A DNA stretch of 64,000 nucleotides from Epiperipatus broadwayi. Its lineage: Eukaryota > Onychophora > Udeonychophora > Euonychophora > Peripatidae. Location: the NCBI GenBank assembly GCA_028023455.1, contig JAQFVV010000112.1:3320001-3384000 (forward strand), read 5' to 3'. This document shows, in pieces, positions 12,380-25,441 of this stretch. Position 1 is the stretch's first letter, and each line of letters begins with the position of its first letter. The notes under the pieces were generated by a model. That model ran no database searches, had not been told where the DNA came from, and was given only the letters and a program-made list of their open reading frames with translations. The translations under genes were made by a program, and so were the position numbers.

Positions 12380-13020
12380 ATAAATGTGATTATACGCCGC
12401 ACTCATGCGCAGTAATTTTTTTTCCTTTGGCGAATTCCACTCTGAGAGGAGACGCCGCAAGGTTCGACCTATCACTTCATTTGGGGCCCAGCATACAGTA
12501 GTTAAATTTGTTATAAACTTATGTAGCCAGACTTGTTTGCGGCCATCTTTAAGTTTAGCGTATGGGAAAGAACATGGCGTTTACTACATACTTGTTCTAA
12601 AAGTGACTAACTGGTTTGGGATATACGTTCGAAAGGAAATTGATCAACTTCGACGAGAGTTTTATACAAAGACTTTTAAACTTTTCGAATTTTCATCTTT
12701 TTCTTTAGACATAAAAAAAAAAAAGTCGGGACACTTTGGGCAGAAGTTTCTAAACTGTGGTTATCATTGCTATTACCCCCCGTTGATGTGGATGATTGTG
12801 TTTCTAGTCCATGTGTTTTGAAAATCATGACTAGATCCACACTCATCCATTTTGACGGAAATGATCAAATAGCGGGGGGAAAAATGAACCGCAAAAGTTA
12901 ATAATGGAAGGCGGTGTTCGGCTTTGTGCATGCGAATAACAAGTGAGGTCATTTTTTTTAAGATGGTGGATAATCCCGTACAAAAGTTTGATTACGTACT
13001 TAAGACTTACTAAACGTTAT
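12380..13020. promoter_or_regulatory. CpG-retaining promoter-like island with YY1- and NRF1-like motifs
   Basis: CpG is far denser here than in the flanks. Sites seen: catgcgcagt (NRF1-like, near 12406), gcggccatcttt (YY1-like, minus strand, near 12539-12550), tgcatgcg (near 12928) and taagatggtgg (YY1-like, plus strand, 12960-12970). In animal promoters YY1 sites often include the start codon. Here both YY1-like sites contain an ATG in good context and face outward. The minus one (12546-12511) opens MAANKSGYISL before a stop. The plus one (12963-13010) opens MVDNPVQKFDYVLKTY before a stop. A divergent promoter with two short first exons is possible, but neither ATG is followed by a strong splice donor. 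A 138-residue plus frame at 12405-12821 has no family resemblance and I do not call it a gene. Confidence 0.35.
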
Positions 13021-13220
13021 CACAGAAAGTTATTTCAATCAATTCAGAGCGATGATTGTAATTTTTGAAAAATTTTGTACATCCACCCTCTTAAATGTCC
13101 GAAAAGAACAGTGTATAATACTTTGTTAAAAAAATTAGCGTTGCTAGAAAAGTTTTTGAATAATGCTAAGTTATTTAAGATTAGAACGGTTTTGAAAGGA
13201 ACACGGAAAACCGTTATCTA

Positions 13221-13420
13221 TTAATAGGAGTTGCCATTAACCAAGGAAATTGGACTTTTTCCATAATAGTTCTCATCATTTTGTTCTAACTCATTAAACA
13301 AACCGTTTAAATTTTGATTTGACTTTGAATAACTTGTCGATTGTAAACTGTCACTGTATTTTGTAAATAAAACTTTCCCTCCAATTACTTGAATAGTAGA
13401 AGTATTTTTGACTATATTCT
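13221..13420 (-). CDS. Candidate terminal coding exon of an unknown gene
   Basis: On the minus strand a splice-acceptor-like gatttacag ends at 13421, and an open frame runs to a TAA at 13221-13223. The peptide is hydrophilic and balanced in composition (it includes TIQVIGGKVLFTKY, then FNELEQNDENYYGKSP, ending LVNGNSY). This differs from the Ile/Phe/Leu/His-rich chance frames elsewhere in the window. I do not recognise the family. It sits beside the CpG-retaining island, which also favours a genic region. Against it: no clear poly(A) signal follows, and no upstream exon was found. Without the splice, the frame has only a TTG start at 13448. Confidence 0.3.
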
Positions 13421-13449
13421 CTGTAAATCGAATTAATCTAATAAACAAT

Positions 13450-16400
13450 TATTTTTAAAAAATCTCAATTTGAACATGTAGGCGCAGAATTAATTAATGA
13501 AGCAATCCAGTTAAATAGATTTTATAAAATATATATTTGAATAACTAATAAAACTTTTTTCGTTAAAAAACAGTATTTTGTTGTTGTTGTTTTTTTTAAA
13601 AAAAGAAACTTGTTCACTTAGTATTAAAATGGCGCCAAAATGTTAATCACCCTTAGATTTATTAGAAAAGTTAGCCATGGGCAAAAATTGTTTTGAGAAG
13701 GAATTTACCAACCTAAACAATTTATTTTTAATTAAACCTGTAAAATTGATTTTTCAACTTAAAACTTTTTGCCAGAAATATTTTTTACACACACACGTAT
13801 ATACAGAATATATATTTCATTATCTCACATTTAGGGATTCAACCTTAACATTGAACTATTAAGAGGAAATTATCTTTAGACTACAGGCCCGTTTTGCAAA
13901 TTGATGAACGGGAAACAATTTTGAGAATTTTCCCCATTACTTTAAGCCTCTTAATAAATATTTATTTGCTGATCAATATTAGATATTTAGATATAACGAT
14001 TTAAAATAATTTATATATTAAAACCTATACTTTTCTTTAATGGAGAATTCGAGTTATATTTTTATTTTAGCCCTTATCTAAGAGTATGACTAGATATCTA
14101 TGTGATGACTAATATTAGGATGTTAAAATTCTGTTTTACTTTAGTCTCATAACATTTCTTTAAATGAAAAAGTGACTGTTTTCTATTAATCTTCCCAATG
14201 TCTGTATGTAATAGCCACTACATATTAGATTGATCAGGGGGCATCAATTTATGAATACTGCCAATGTAAAACAGCTTTAAGCAACCAATTGTATGGCAAA
14301 TAGACTTCGAGAGTCCTCTAGAGGAATATTGTAAAAGATATCACTAAAAATATACAAATTGCCCTCTAGCTAAAAAAATACCCTTTCCCCAACCAATAAT
14401 TAATTGGATACCTAAAAAAAAAATTTCAATTGCATTCAAATTCCAGCTTGTATGTATACCATAATAAATGGATATATTATTCAGTTAGGCAAAATATCTG
14501 TAAATATATATTCTTGATAAAAGTTTATAATAATTTAGTTAATACTAAAAAGAAATTATTTTATAAATCTAGCTAGAAACTTTGGGAATGCAATAATTTA
14601 TACAATTGGAAATAAAGGTGATGGACTAATGATATATGCTTTATATTTACATTATCACACCATGCAATCCATTTTTGTGATGAAAGAGACTTGTATATCG
14701 AAATATTCTAAATGTGAGATGTAAGAATAATTAGAGTTATGGAATAATGTACTATATCAGCTATTGCAGTATTGCTTTCATGGCATAGTCTATATTTCAA
14801 TGCTAGCAAAAGCTTAAATAATAGCATGCACATTAGGAATGAAAAGTGCTTGATTAAATTAATCTTGAACTTATTTTTGTGCCATAAAAATAACAGGGTT
14901 AATAAATGCATTTTATTATCTAATAAGCATGTGATTAATCTCCAAAAATATTTTAAATATGCTGCCAGGGGCATATAGGTTTTTTTAAACACAAATATTA
15001 ACAACCTCTAAAACTTCCACTGAAGCACTAGCGGTTTTATCATATGTCAGTTCTGTCACTTTGGTTATAAATTCCAGTCAGTAACTGTTGGTTCACATCC
15101 ATGTAGAAGTGACTTATGAATAATTGCCATGAGTTATCCTGAAACTAACTATGGAAGCTACTCCAATTGCATCTATACTATCTAAATATTCTTTAAATTA
15201 GATATCTTAACTTGCCTGCAAGCAAAGAACTCTTATTTGAATTCTTATCAACAAAAAAAAATCATATGGCTATTATAGCATTTGAAAAATCCTGAAGCAC
15301 TAATGTGGGATTATGTTATACAAATATGGTAGTTCTGTGCAGGCAATGATTTTGGCTGAGAATAGTAAAGAGGTGATTGTATTTTTGTAGATTAGTTCTT
15401 GGGATAAGCTTTAATCCCATGAACAAAAACATCATTCTTACCACTATTTACTTTATCCACTAATATGGAAATGGTAGGAATTGAAGGTTGGTAGGAAATT
15501 ATGTATGAAGCAAAGATATTTTGATAATGCAAAGGATATTCATGTTAAAAATTTAAAAATTTGGAAGCTAAAATAAGTTTTAATGGTAATTGACAAACTA
15601 TCACAGATGATCAAGAATTGGTGCTTGTTTGTAATACTCTTATTACTCATGTATTCTATTGGCCTTGAAATCAAAAATATAAAAAGATGTGTGCACAGTG
15701 AGAATGATGGCCAAACTTAAAAAAGATGATGAAAATAAGTTCAAGTATGTGGCAGAACTTGAAATATGAGTAGCTGCCACCTTCATTCTGATTCAATAAG
15801 GTAAGCATTAACATAAGATATTCATATGGCTGGTTGTGACCAAAAATAGAGTTCACTATTGTTTAATGCAAAAAGAATGATATTAAAAGCAAAATTGGAA
15901 AAATGAGAAAATTACTAATGTCTGTATTTTTAAATTACTCTGCAGCCAACAAGAGAAAATAGTTCTCATCACAAGATATAAATGAATTGATTTACCATTT
16001 CAAACAAATAAGTGGTTTTGTTAGCAGATCAGATGTATACATTGTGTTGTTGAGAAATCAGAAGCAGTAGAAGTGGATTTAAAAAGAACTTGAAGAATGT
16101 TTATAACTGAAAAAATTATTAATGAAGATGGTATCCCAACTTGCTTTAAAGCATCCAGAGTCAGATTAATGTAGATAATTGTTCAGACAGGAGTGGTTTG
16201 AATTTCAGGCTTTTAGCTGAATTGTAAAAGTGTTAAAAGATAGTTATTAGACTCATAACTATTCTTCCAGATTAAAATCCTAAATCTCATGGATAAAGTC
16301 TGAAACCAATCTGGTATTCACCAATTAATGAAGATGGTAGTAGAATAGAGAGCTGCACTTGTTTCATGTGTATGTTAAATTCTCAACTTGAAAGCAAATT

Positions 16401-19125
16401 GAGAGCACATCTAAAATGCATCTTGAGAACACAATGGTTTTAAGATGTGCTCCAACACTTCTGTGGAGTTAATGCTAAAAATGAGATGTTATTATAAATT
16501 ATATGCATATATGAAAATTGCATACACACTGATCCAGAGAAAAGATGACTTTATTCACTCTCCAAGCTGCCTCCAGTACCATCTCTAAAATCAACATATG
16601 TTATGTTGTATATAAATTAACTGTTCACAAAATTTGTAAAGTATTATGCCTGAATAACAAATTGTGATGTTAAATGTGACTCTTTTTGTAACTTCATGGA
16701 ATCATCTTCAGTGCCTTCTCTGCCACCATGGTTTTCATTTGAAAAGATTGTGGTGATTCCTGGCTTCACTGTCACACACATCCAAATTATTTTAAATGTT
16801 TCTGTAGCAGTCTAATATTAGGTTCCTGTTGCATGATCCAGACATGTTGGTGCCTGAATTTTTTATGTGAATGGACAAACTATAACACTACATTAATGTG
16901 TTAATACAGAATAATCACAGAGGGATCAGGAGAAAAAAACCCCATCACCTTTTCACTGAGCACACTTTACACATAAAGATTGCATACATACATATAAAGT
17001 TATAATAATGGTGCTCTGCAGAACAAAGACATTAATCATCGAGCTTTTCGGGTGGTGGAAATTAGTAGACATTTTTCGTCTATGGTAACTCCAGATTAGA
17101 AGCAATACCATATGACATCCTTTATTTATATCACTTGAATTTTTGTTTTATTATATTCTATTTACTCAGATTTTTTTTTTTATCACATCTGTCATTAGTG
17201 AGCAGAGTAATGGACTCTGGAATAAATGAATTCGATAAAGTAGAAATTAGATATGTTTGTTATTGTAAATGTTTGCTGCATGGAACCTTAATACAAATAA
17301 AGAACATTTTCTAGCTTCTTTAAAAATATAGTACAATTGGTGTACAAAATATTGCAAAAGTATAGTTGGTCATCAAAATTCTAGTTTTTTTTTTTTTTAT
17401 ATGCAATTCACCATATATCTCTACTGTATTTTTAAGACTCTTACTGTTAAGATCTATTTGCAAACCAAGAATTCATGGTTATGAGATTACTTAAGTCTAA
17501 ATCAGTCATTATCAAATACATTTTTCATTGTTCTCTATTCTTTTGATTTAAATGGAGATATAAGCTCAGAATAATCATTAGCAGTCATTTTAATAGAAAT
17601 TGCCATAATCGATGATCACTTTATAATCAAAGATATGGTAATTTGATTACACAAGAACCAAGAGACTAAAACCTGTCTACTTCCTGTTTAACCAATATAG
17701 ATATGATTAGAAACTTATTCTACAGTAAATTCACAATAAATGCATAGCAACTGACCATAATGAGCAATCACTATAGTAACATAATAATAGGTAATGCAAA
17801 ATTATGATTCATTCATAATAAGAGATTCTGAGATGAACTAAGAATCTAATAATGTTCAGTTCACTGCATTTTGTAATATTAAAAGTACACAATTGATATA
17901 TTTCTTTGTTTTATTCAGAATGTAAAAAGTTGCCTTTAAAAAGGGTGCCTGGCAATGGATATGCATTAATATATTTAATACTTTCAATATCTTCTTGGAA
18001 TATATGGTATTAATGCAATTAACAGAATATAAAAAGTACTGACTATAGGATGGGTAAGTAAATCAGTCATCATGATGCAAATTATCTCAAAAATTGGCCT
18101 ACTTATTCACAGGGAGTAACATTTTTAAATGCACATTAAAAAAAAAACAACTAACTTAATGTTTTTGTGCGAGTGGATTAACAGCTTAGATAAGTATTTG
18201 TGATCTTAACCCCTTCATACTATAATTGTTGCATGAGCAAATAGCTGATTTATTGATCTTTATTTTCTTTCTCAGTCCCACTTAACCTGCACTTATCACA
18301 GAAAAATACCATGACTTTAAATAATTAGTGATGCTTTGGTACACATACATCCACAATGTAAAAGTCAATTTAAGGGCCATACTGATGAACCTTAGTAGTA
18401 AGCATCTTTGGCAGAGACTATTGTTTTACTTTTGAAAATTATTGATCTTGGAAAAGGCTTAAGTTTAAGTTTGTAAACACTGATAAAAAATGTTTTACAA
18501 ATACAACAAAAATCATAATCATTTGATACTACTATTTTGATATTTATTGCAGGCTCGTTCACATAAAGATGATTTTGCAATCTGACAATTATTGTTCAAC
18601 ACTATTAAAAATGGGTTGTAAATAAATATGTTAAGGAATTAGAATACAGCTTTTAATACCCAAGCTTAAGCATAGCAATATCCACTGAATCTCAAAAAGC
18701 AGTTGCACAGTGATAAACGAAAAAGAAGCAAACAGTACAGCAATCAAAAGTTAATTGGGACAGTCAGATATTTTTCTTTGTGAAAATAGTGAAATTATGA
18801 AGAATGCTAAAAATCTTCGATTTGTCATTTCATTAAAACATATTGACTTGATGGAAGTAATAAACATGACCAGCATTTTAATAAACTTGAAAAATTATCC
18901 AGAAGTTTTAGTAATGATGATGTATAAAATAAATCATGTCTATCTAAAGATCAATGTAAGGTATAAATTTATAAGTTGTGAATGTGTACCAAGATATTTG
19001 ATTATGGCATATTGACTGGAAACAAAACCTGCAGTTTAAAAGCAGTCCTTACCTAGATTCCATATCAATAATGCTTGTCCTTAATATGGTTTCTAGTAGT
19101 GATAAATGACTAATTTTATTACATT
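13450..19125. other. Long AT-rich stretch without a recognised gene
   Basis: No supported gene. A block at 16274-16330 holds ctgaaaccaatctggta, a possible decayed member of the hammerhead-like repeat set. There is an ATATAT-rich area near 13.8 kb and several T-runs. Reading frames at 14708-15004 (-), 15671-15856 (-), 18392-18580 (-) and 18755-19015 (+) show no domain. Confidence 0.5.
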
Positions 19126-19226
19126 AGGAATTCTGTAAGTTTGAGCAACAGGGGATGTAGAATTGGGTTTGATCTGAGGACTTTTCACTAATTGCTGATG
19201 CTTTACCATTGCACTAAATCATGCCC
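19126..19226 (-). repeat. tRNA-derived SINE head, copy 1
   Basis: Read on the minus strand it begins gggcatgatttagtgcaatgg, where TAGTGCAATGG fits the RNA polymerase III A box. It continues to cagatcaaaccc, which fits a B box, at tRNA-like spacing. It then runs into a caaactta-agaatt tail shared with 40661-40755. The polymerase III boxes and the shared non-tRNA tail make it a SINE rather than a tRNA gene. Confidence 0.6.
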
Positions 19227-19448
19227 AGAGCAATTTTTTAATAGTTAATGATGCTTTCTATAAATGACTTGTGAAGATTATTTTTGATATATCATTATTC
19301 CCTGTAATGACTTCCACTAAAATCTTGATAAGGGTTGATACTCATAGCATTATCAGTGCAGTCTGACACTAAGGCAATGTTTACATGAATCTAATTCCAT
19401 GTCTTCTGTTCAAATGACAATATTGAGATTTTTTTTTCATATGTCATA

Positions 19449-19533
19449 GCATCTGCCGGGACGCGAACCCACACCCGTCTGCAACCAACTACTTGCTTGC
19501 ATGGAGGCTGCGATACCTCTCGGCTAACAACGC
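19449..19533 (-). repeat. tRNA-like sequence (type II, Ser/Leu-like) or SINE head
   Basis: On the minus strand this 85-nt block has TAGCCGAGAGGT, close to the D-arm/A box of long-variable-arm tRNAs, and GTGGGTTCGCGTCCC, a good T-arm/B box. The first bases GCGTTG can pair only partly with the last bases AGATGC, and I cannot draw a normal anticodon arm. It is GC-rich and CpG-rich against AT-rich surroundings. The minus strand continues into an atgaaaaaaaaa tail, which favours a tRNA-derived retroposed element over a functional tRNA. Confidence 0.5.
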
Positions 19534-20479
19534 AAGACTGATTTTTTTCTTTTTGCAAACAGTTTTTCCATTTCTTCTCATTCTACTTTCTGGAACTTTT
19601 GTGTTTGTGGTCTATGCAATTGCTCTCCTTTTACTTAGAATATATGACTTCAATTAATGTATTGTATGATTGTTTTGCCGTTTTTTTTATTATAATAATA
19701 ATAGTTCTCTTTGATATAATTTAACCTTGCCTGTTTAATCATTTTTTTATTATTATTTAAAATGCATTTTTTTTTTTGTTTTGTTTAAGAACTAGAAATA
19801 AAACCACGTAAAGATAATATCAGTATCCAAAATATATATACCGTATGTAACTAAAAGGAGAAAGCCACTCTTCCTGGGGCTATGGACAATTAACATTTTC
19901 TTTGTTGAATAATGGGTCAAAAATAGAATTTCATTTAAAGCTTTGGCTGCTAATAAACTCCAGGAATAGTTGGATTTATTGTATTCTTGACCTTTTGTTC
20001 AGTATATAGTGTGTGGTAGTCATTTATAGTCTATATCATTGTTTACGCTAATTTTATGTTTACGTTGACTATATATATATTTAGTAATTTTTAAGTGTTA
20101 GCCTAAATTTTTTTGGATGGAAGATTAGTTAATACCCTTATTAATATTGTATTACGATTTACTTTATATATATCAGAAATGATAGCTTTATTATATTATT
20201 TTTACAATGTCTTATAAAAGTAAATAACATGACCTGGAAAATTTAAATGTGTTAAAATGAGGCAAGAAGTTTTAAGAAAACAATAGAAAAGCTTCAAGTA
20301 GAATTTATCTTCGGAATTTATTGCGTGATGATAAAAATCTTGTTTGTTGATTCCATTCAATTATCTAGGATCACATAGTTTACAGGACTTAACAATTGGT
20401 TTACTTAATACCACCTGACCTGGCCATTGCCAAAAATAAATACAAGAGGTTTTCTTTCTGTTTGCTTAAAACAAACAAT

Positions 20480-21060
20480 AGTCGGACCTTGTACCTCCTT
20501 TATTAATGTTTTGTCAACGCTTTAAAAGTTAGAAACAAACAGGTAGAAAGATCACTTCGTCCGCCGTCTTAAGACAGCAAGTTCGGCTATCTAGATATAT
20601 ATTCAAAAAGAAACCTGCTGTAAAATAATAGAATTAAAAATAAAAAAAAACCCAAGGTGCGTAAAGAAGTCAAGGTTAGTTAGCCATGCGTTTATTTGAT
20701 GCTTTTTAATTATTGTAGAGAAAAATAGAATTTTTCACTTCCCCTATTAACAAAAATTTATTAGACCAAATGCTTAAAAAAAATTTAATTATAAATATAT
20801 TTATACATTTTTATATTTAGATTTATTTCAACTATACGTATAGTGCTTTATCTATTTGTTAAACTCGAACCGTCACCCTAGTTTAGGACGCACGCGATTT
20901 CGTCTCCATCACCGAAGTGTTTCGGATGCAATTCAAACATAGCGAATGTGAGCCAGGTTGTGTATTTTATATTTTAACATCACCGGGTACACATTCGTCC
21001 AAGTTTGAATATGCGTTTCAACTGATTGAAGATTTTGAAGATGAAAAAACTGGTTTGAAA
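20480..21060. promoter_or_regulatory. Second CpG-retaining island
   Basis: CpG dinucleotides are locally frequent (cttcgtccgccgtc near 20556, ggacgcacgcgatttcgtc near 20886, caccgaagtgtttcgg). In the plus frame ending at the TAA near 21065, a short acidic peptide reads SPGTHSSKFEYAFQLIEDFE and continues DEKTGLKN; its codon use looks more coding-like than the neighbourhood. I see no splice site that would make it an exon. The island may mark an unmethylated regulatory region or an old insertion. Confidence 0.2.
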
Positions 21061-21065
21061 AATTA

Positions 21066-24000
21066 AAACAAGAAAATGTATAAGCACAATGCGAATTTGA
21101 AAACATAAAAAACTAAATATAAGTAGATCTTCCTCTTTTAATTATTAATTTATTTTTAATTTTCTACTCAAAACATGTCCTTACATGCCCAACAAATTTA
21201 GTATAAATTATGGCCAAAAAATGATTCGCTGTTACATACACATTTAAGCACGCACACACCCTTTACATAAACTTATGGATTTAAAGAAAGTTTAGTGGCT
21301 ATGGTTTATTACTTTATTTTGTTTTTCATCGATATTTGGGGGGGGGGGGGATTATGATTACTGGACTTAAAATACGAGTTTTTAAAAATATAAGTGTTGA
21401 TTTGCCAATCTGTATATAAAAATTTTGATAAGTTTACTCAATGGTAAAAAATAGATTAATTTATAACTAATTGCGAGGTGGGGAGATAATTGAGTGAAAA
21501 AGTAGTCCTCTGCCTTCCATTTTGTTGAATGCCATTTAACTTTCTGGATAACTGAATAGATTAGATATATATGGTAAATTGGTATATAAACAGTGAATCC
21601 AAATTTTGGTCTCAATATTTCTGAAATTTTCGACTATTTAGAAACTAAGGAATTGATTGCACTGTTATCTTCTTGTGGCAAATTTCATGAATTTTGATTA
21701 TATACATTACTATTTTTTGCCATAAAAGTGATTTCACACTTGTGTATAAAAATGGCCAAAAAGCGGTAGAATTGATAAGTACTATCATGATCTATCCCAA
21801 ATCGGTAAACCGAATAGACCCCCCCCCATTATTAAGATAGCATGCCACGTGATTTAATACTACTGCTGAATTCGATGTAAATTGAAAATACCGACATAGA
21901 TTAATAATAAATCTGGCCAGTTGAACAAAACCACCCTAATTTGAATTTCAACAAAGTCGATTAACAATTAAGTTAATTTTTTTTTCATAATTATTACTGA
22001 TTGGGTCAGGTTGTTTTATTACTGTCTTGAGAGTGGAATTTAATGTGACATCTTTCTAAGTCAAATCAGAAAAAGTTTTTTTTTTAGTTTATGGAATAAT
22101 TTTAATTAGAGTTAAGCAACAATGACTTATTTTTGATTATTCATGATATAATTGGGGGGTGGAAGCATTTCTTTTCATTATAGAATCTATCTACTTATAA
22201 TAGTACCATTATAACCAAAAAGAGATTAGTTCCTGGTCTATGATCTTAACCAGTAAAAAACATTGGATTTGAAGCTCATTAAACTAATGTAGTTAACTTA
22301 ATTAGTAGGCAGAGAAGTTTTCTTGATATAAATCATTTTAGACAAAAGTAAGAGATATGCATAAAAACTTGCTCATTAAAATAAACAGTTATTGACCTAG
22401 TATTAGGTCTTTTTTAACTACATGAGCAATTAAGATGCCTTTAAAACTTTTGTTATTTCAAGCTAACAACCTGTTGTACGGAGTACTTTGAGATGGTTAT
22501 TGAATAGGTATGCTTATTAGTTTCAGCTTTAGATCTGAAGTTTTTATTGACCAAAGCATTATGCTCGAATGTAGTCTGGGGTTTCAATATCATAATATCA
22601 AGATCAGCTAAATTGTGATCAATAAACTGAGCATTTTGTTTTCAGTCTTTTTTATCCTAATTTTTGAGATCAAAGAGAAAAAAGATTCACCCATTTTTCT
22701 GATGTCCAAAGTAAATGCAATGTCCCTTCCTTACATTCTGAGACATTAGCAGTAGAACTGGCTCTGAACATGAAGAGAATTACTCTTGAGAAGCAGTCAT
22801 AGAATGTAAAAAATCTTCCTAATTGGAATCTGGAATGAGAACACGATAGTCCAACATATTTACAATTTAATAGTTTTACATTGTTGAATATATATATATA
22901 TTAAAGAGTATTTGCATACATCTATGTACTTGAAAAAATATATCCCCTCAAAAACATTATATTAAAGTTAATCTTCCATCCATGTGTTAAAAGTAGACAT
23001 CAATCCACATCAGTAAATGCACAATCATTTAAAACATATATTGATGTAAAGTGCTATTTAAGTTCATAGTACAAAACTGGTAGATGTTTAAATCTAGATA
23101 TCTGAAGAGGTTGTAGTTAATTGAAATGCCACCTTATATGAGAGGACTAATATTTTACATTGAGTGATGATACCTTATTGCTTAAAGTATAAACTTGTGA
23201 AGACAATCCCTGTAAATGTTGATTTGACAACAGATTGTGGATATTCTATCAGTTTAGTAAATTAGCTGCTGTGTTCTAAATTACATTTGGAAGCCAGATA
23301 AGTTATGATTTTATGTAGTTATATAATATGGTTTGTAATTGATATTTTAGTTCTCATTTATGAGAGGACCATTTGTTATAACTACTCACTGATGATATGA
23401 AAGGCATATCATAAATATACCAGTCATGATAGCTTCAAATCTTCAGTTTTGAATCTTACCTAATAATTGATGATTTGTCTAATCTGATTCATATATTATA
23501 TTGGGAGGAAGTTAGCATATGACTGGTGATTATTTTCCTTTCGGTAATGAACTATCCTGTATAGTTTAGGTAGGATGTCAGCCTGGAGTTTGTATGAGTT
23601 TATCAAAAATGATGTTTCTGAATCTTATCACTATAACCATAACATTGCATGATAAGACTACTAGATGCCAGCTATTCAACTACAGTCATTCAATTAATTT
23701 TTTTTAAGAATAAACACTTTTTTGTGTAATGACAGATCTGTGTTCCTTCATTTATTAGCTAGCACTGACAATTCTCAAGTCTTGTTAGTCATATGGGTGG
23801 TCCAGTTAATGTGAAGCACTTTTTCTGATTCCACCACATTTAAAATACATCTACTTTGGGGAAGGGGTAGGTTTTCATATATCAGTAGGATAAGTGACAA
23901 TTAGAAAAATAAAATGACTGATTGTTTTTAATATGGTTGAGTATGTTTCACTACTTATTTTAAAAAGTCTTGCTATCAAATTTTTTTTGCCATATTTTCT

Positions 24001-25441
24001 GGTTGTGTTACATAAACATATCTTGGAATGCTAGGGTGCCTGTAGTAAGAGTCACAACATGAAGTGTCAGTGAGCTTTGTACATTAACACAATAGACAAT
24101 ACCCTAACATTAACTTTTGTTTTAAATTGAGCAAACTGCTACTATAGCATGTAAAATGATTAATTAGCTATGGAAGTGAATTGATGTCACGACAATTTTT
24201 AAATGGTTTCGCAAGATCTTGTGATAATAGGGAAAACATATTGGACAACAAAGGTATAAAAGAAGGTTGTATTTCATGTCGTAACTAGTGGTCCAAATAT
24301 GCTAGTTGTTGTAATGTTTACAAAATCTATCACATCACAGTTTCCTTCACATATATATATATACATACATAGATGCTTAATACTTACTAATATAAAAATG
24401 TAAATTAAAAAAAAAGAACAGGTGAAAAATCAAATCCAGACAACCTGAGCCCAGTAATGTTATATCTATTTGTTTTTGACTAGCGGTGTTGATTGTCCGA
24501 TGTTGGAGTACCGATTTTTGTGGTGGAGTAACTAAACTCACTATTTAGCACGTGCATTGATGTAGGAAAATTGGAGAATCACTTTTACAGGATAATAGCA
24601 TATTAAAAATCTTAGTGGGTTGTAAAATTAATAATGTGGAAACTTTTTTGACTAGTTGATTTCATAAGAATTGCTTTATTATTATTTCTTATTATAATTA
24701 GCATGTAAATGTTTTATTGGATAGTATAATAAAAAGGGTTTAATATAACATACCACTGCAAAATAAAAACTTCTCAAACACCCAGGAACTATATATAAAG
24801 ATTTTAATGTCAAAACTTTAATATACTTTATCTCCAAAAATGTAATTCAAAAGAAAATCTTTAATTTAACCTTCAATTAGCATTCTTTCGACTACTTAAT
24901 AGTCATCCTCATAGTCTAAAACATGCGAAGCATATTGTACTAGTTGAAGGTTAAAGCTTTTTTCTAAATGCCTGTGAACATATTTATTTTTGAGTAAAGG
25001 TTTTAAATGTTTCACTATTTTTTAGCAAAATATCAATTTTCTGATTAGTATATTCTTTACCTGAAAAAGTAATCCAAAATGTTGGATTTTACTTAATCTG
25101 GATTCAACACCTAGCCATAGGCATGACATGCAAGTAAACTCTGAAGATCATCTTAGAAGTATGCTTGAAAATAAATTTTACTGATATTTTAATGTTCCCT
25201 TTGTTTTCAAAATAGCTAAAAAATATGGTAAACTTAGTTTTGACCGTCTATATTTTTCATTTTCTGAAAAATCAAAAAATTTCATCAGAGATTTTTATAA
25301 TCATTTTGTTAATGAAATGTAATACAAGCTAGACTATAAACCAAATACTTCTATTACAAAATTTTTTTATTAAGTATTGTTTTATTTACTGTTACATAAG
25401 AATCAAATTTTCTCTCCATATAAACATAAACTTATTTCAAA
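21066..25441. other. AT-rich stretch without a recognised gene
   Basis: Contains a 13-G run (21338-21350), a C-run near 21820, AT microsatellites near 22.9 and 24.35 kb, and no coding frame I can support. The minus frame at 21382-21615 lacks any family signature. Confidence 0.5.

Noticed and set aside
12405-12821. 138-codon plus-strand frame
   Set aside because: Lies in the CpG island but shows no family resemblance, contains a Lys run from an A tract, and overlaps the opposite-strand promoter-like motif.
14708-15004. Overlapping frames on both strands near 14.7-15.0 kb
   Set aside because: Phe/Leu/Ile/Asn-rich, overlapping each other antisense, no motif; chance frames.
21338-21350. Run of 13 G as a G-quadruplex
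   Set aside because: A single homopolymer without separated G-tracts; more likely a slippage tract.
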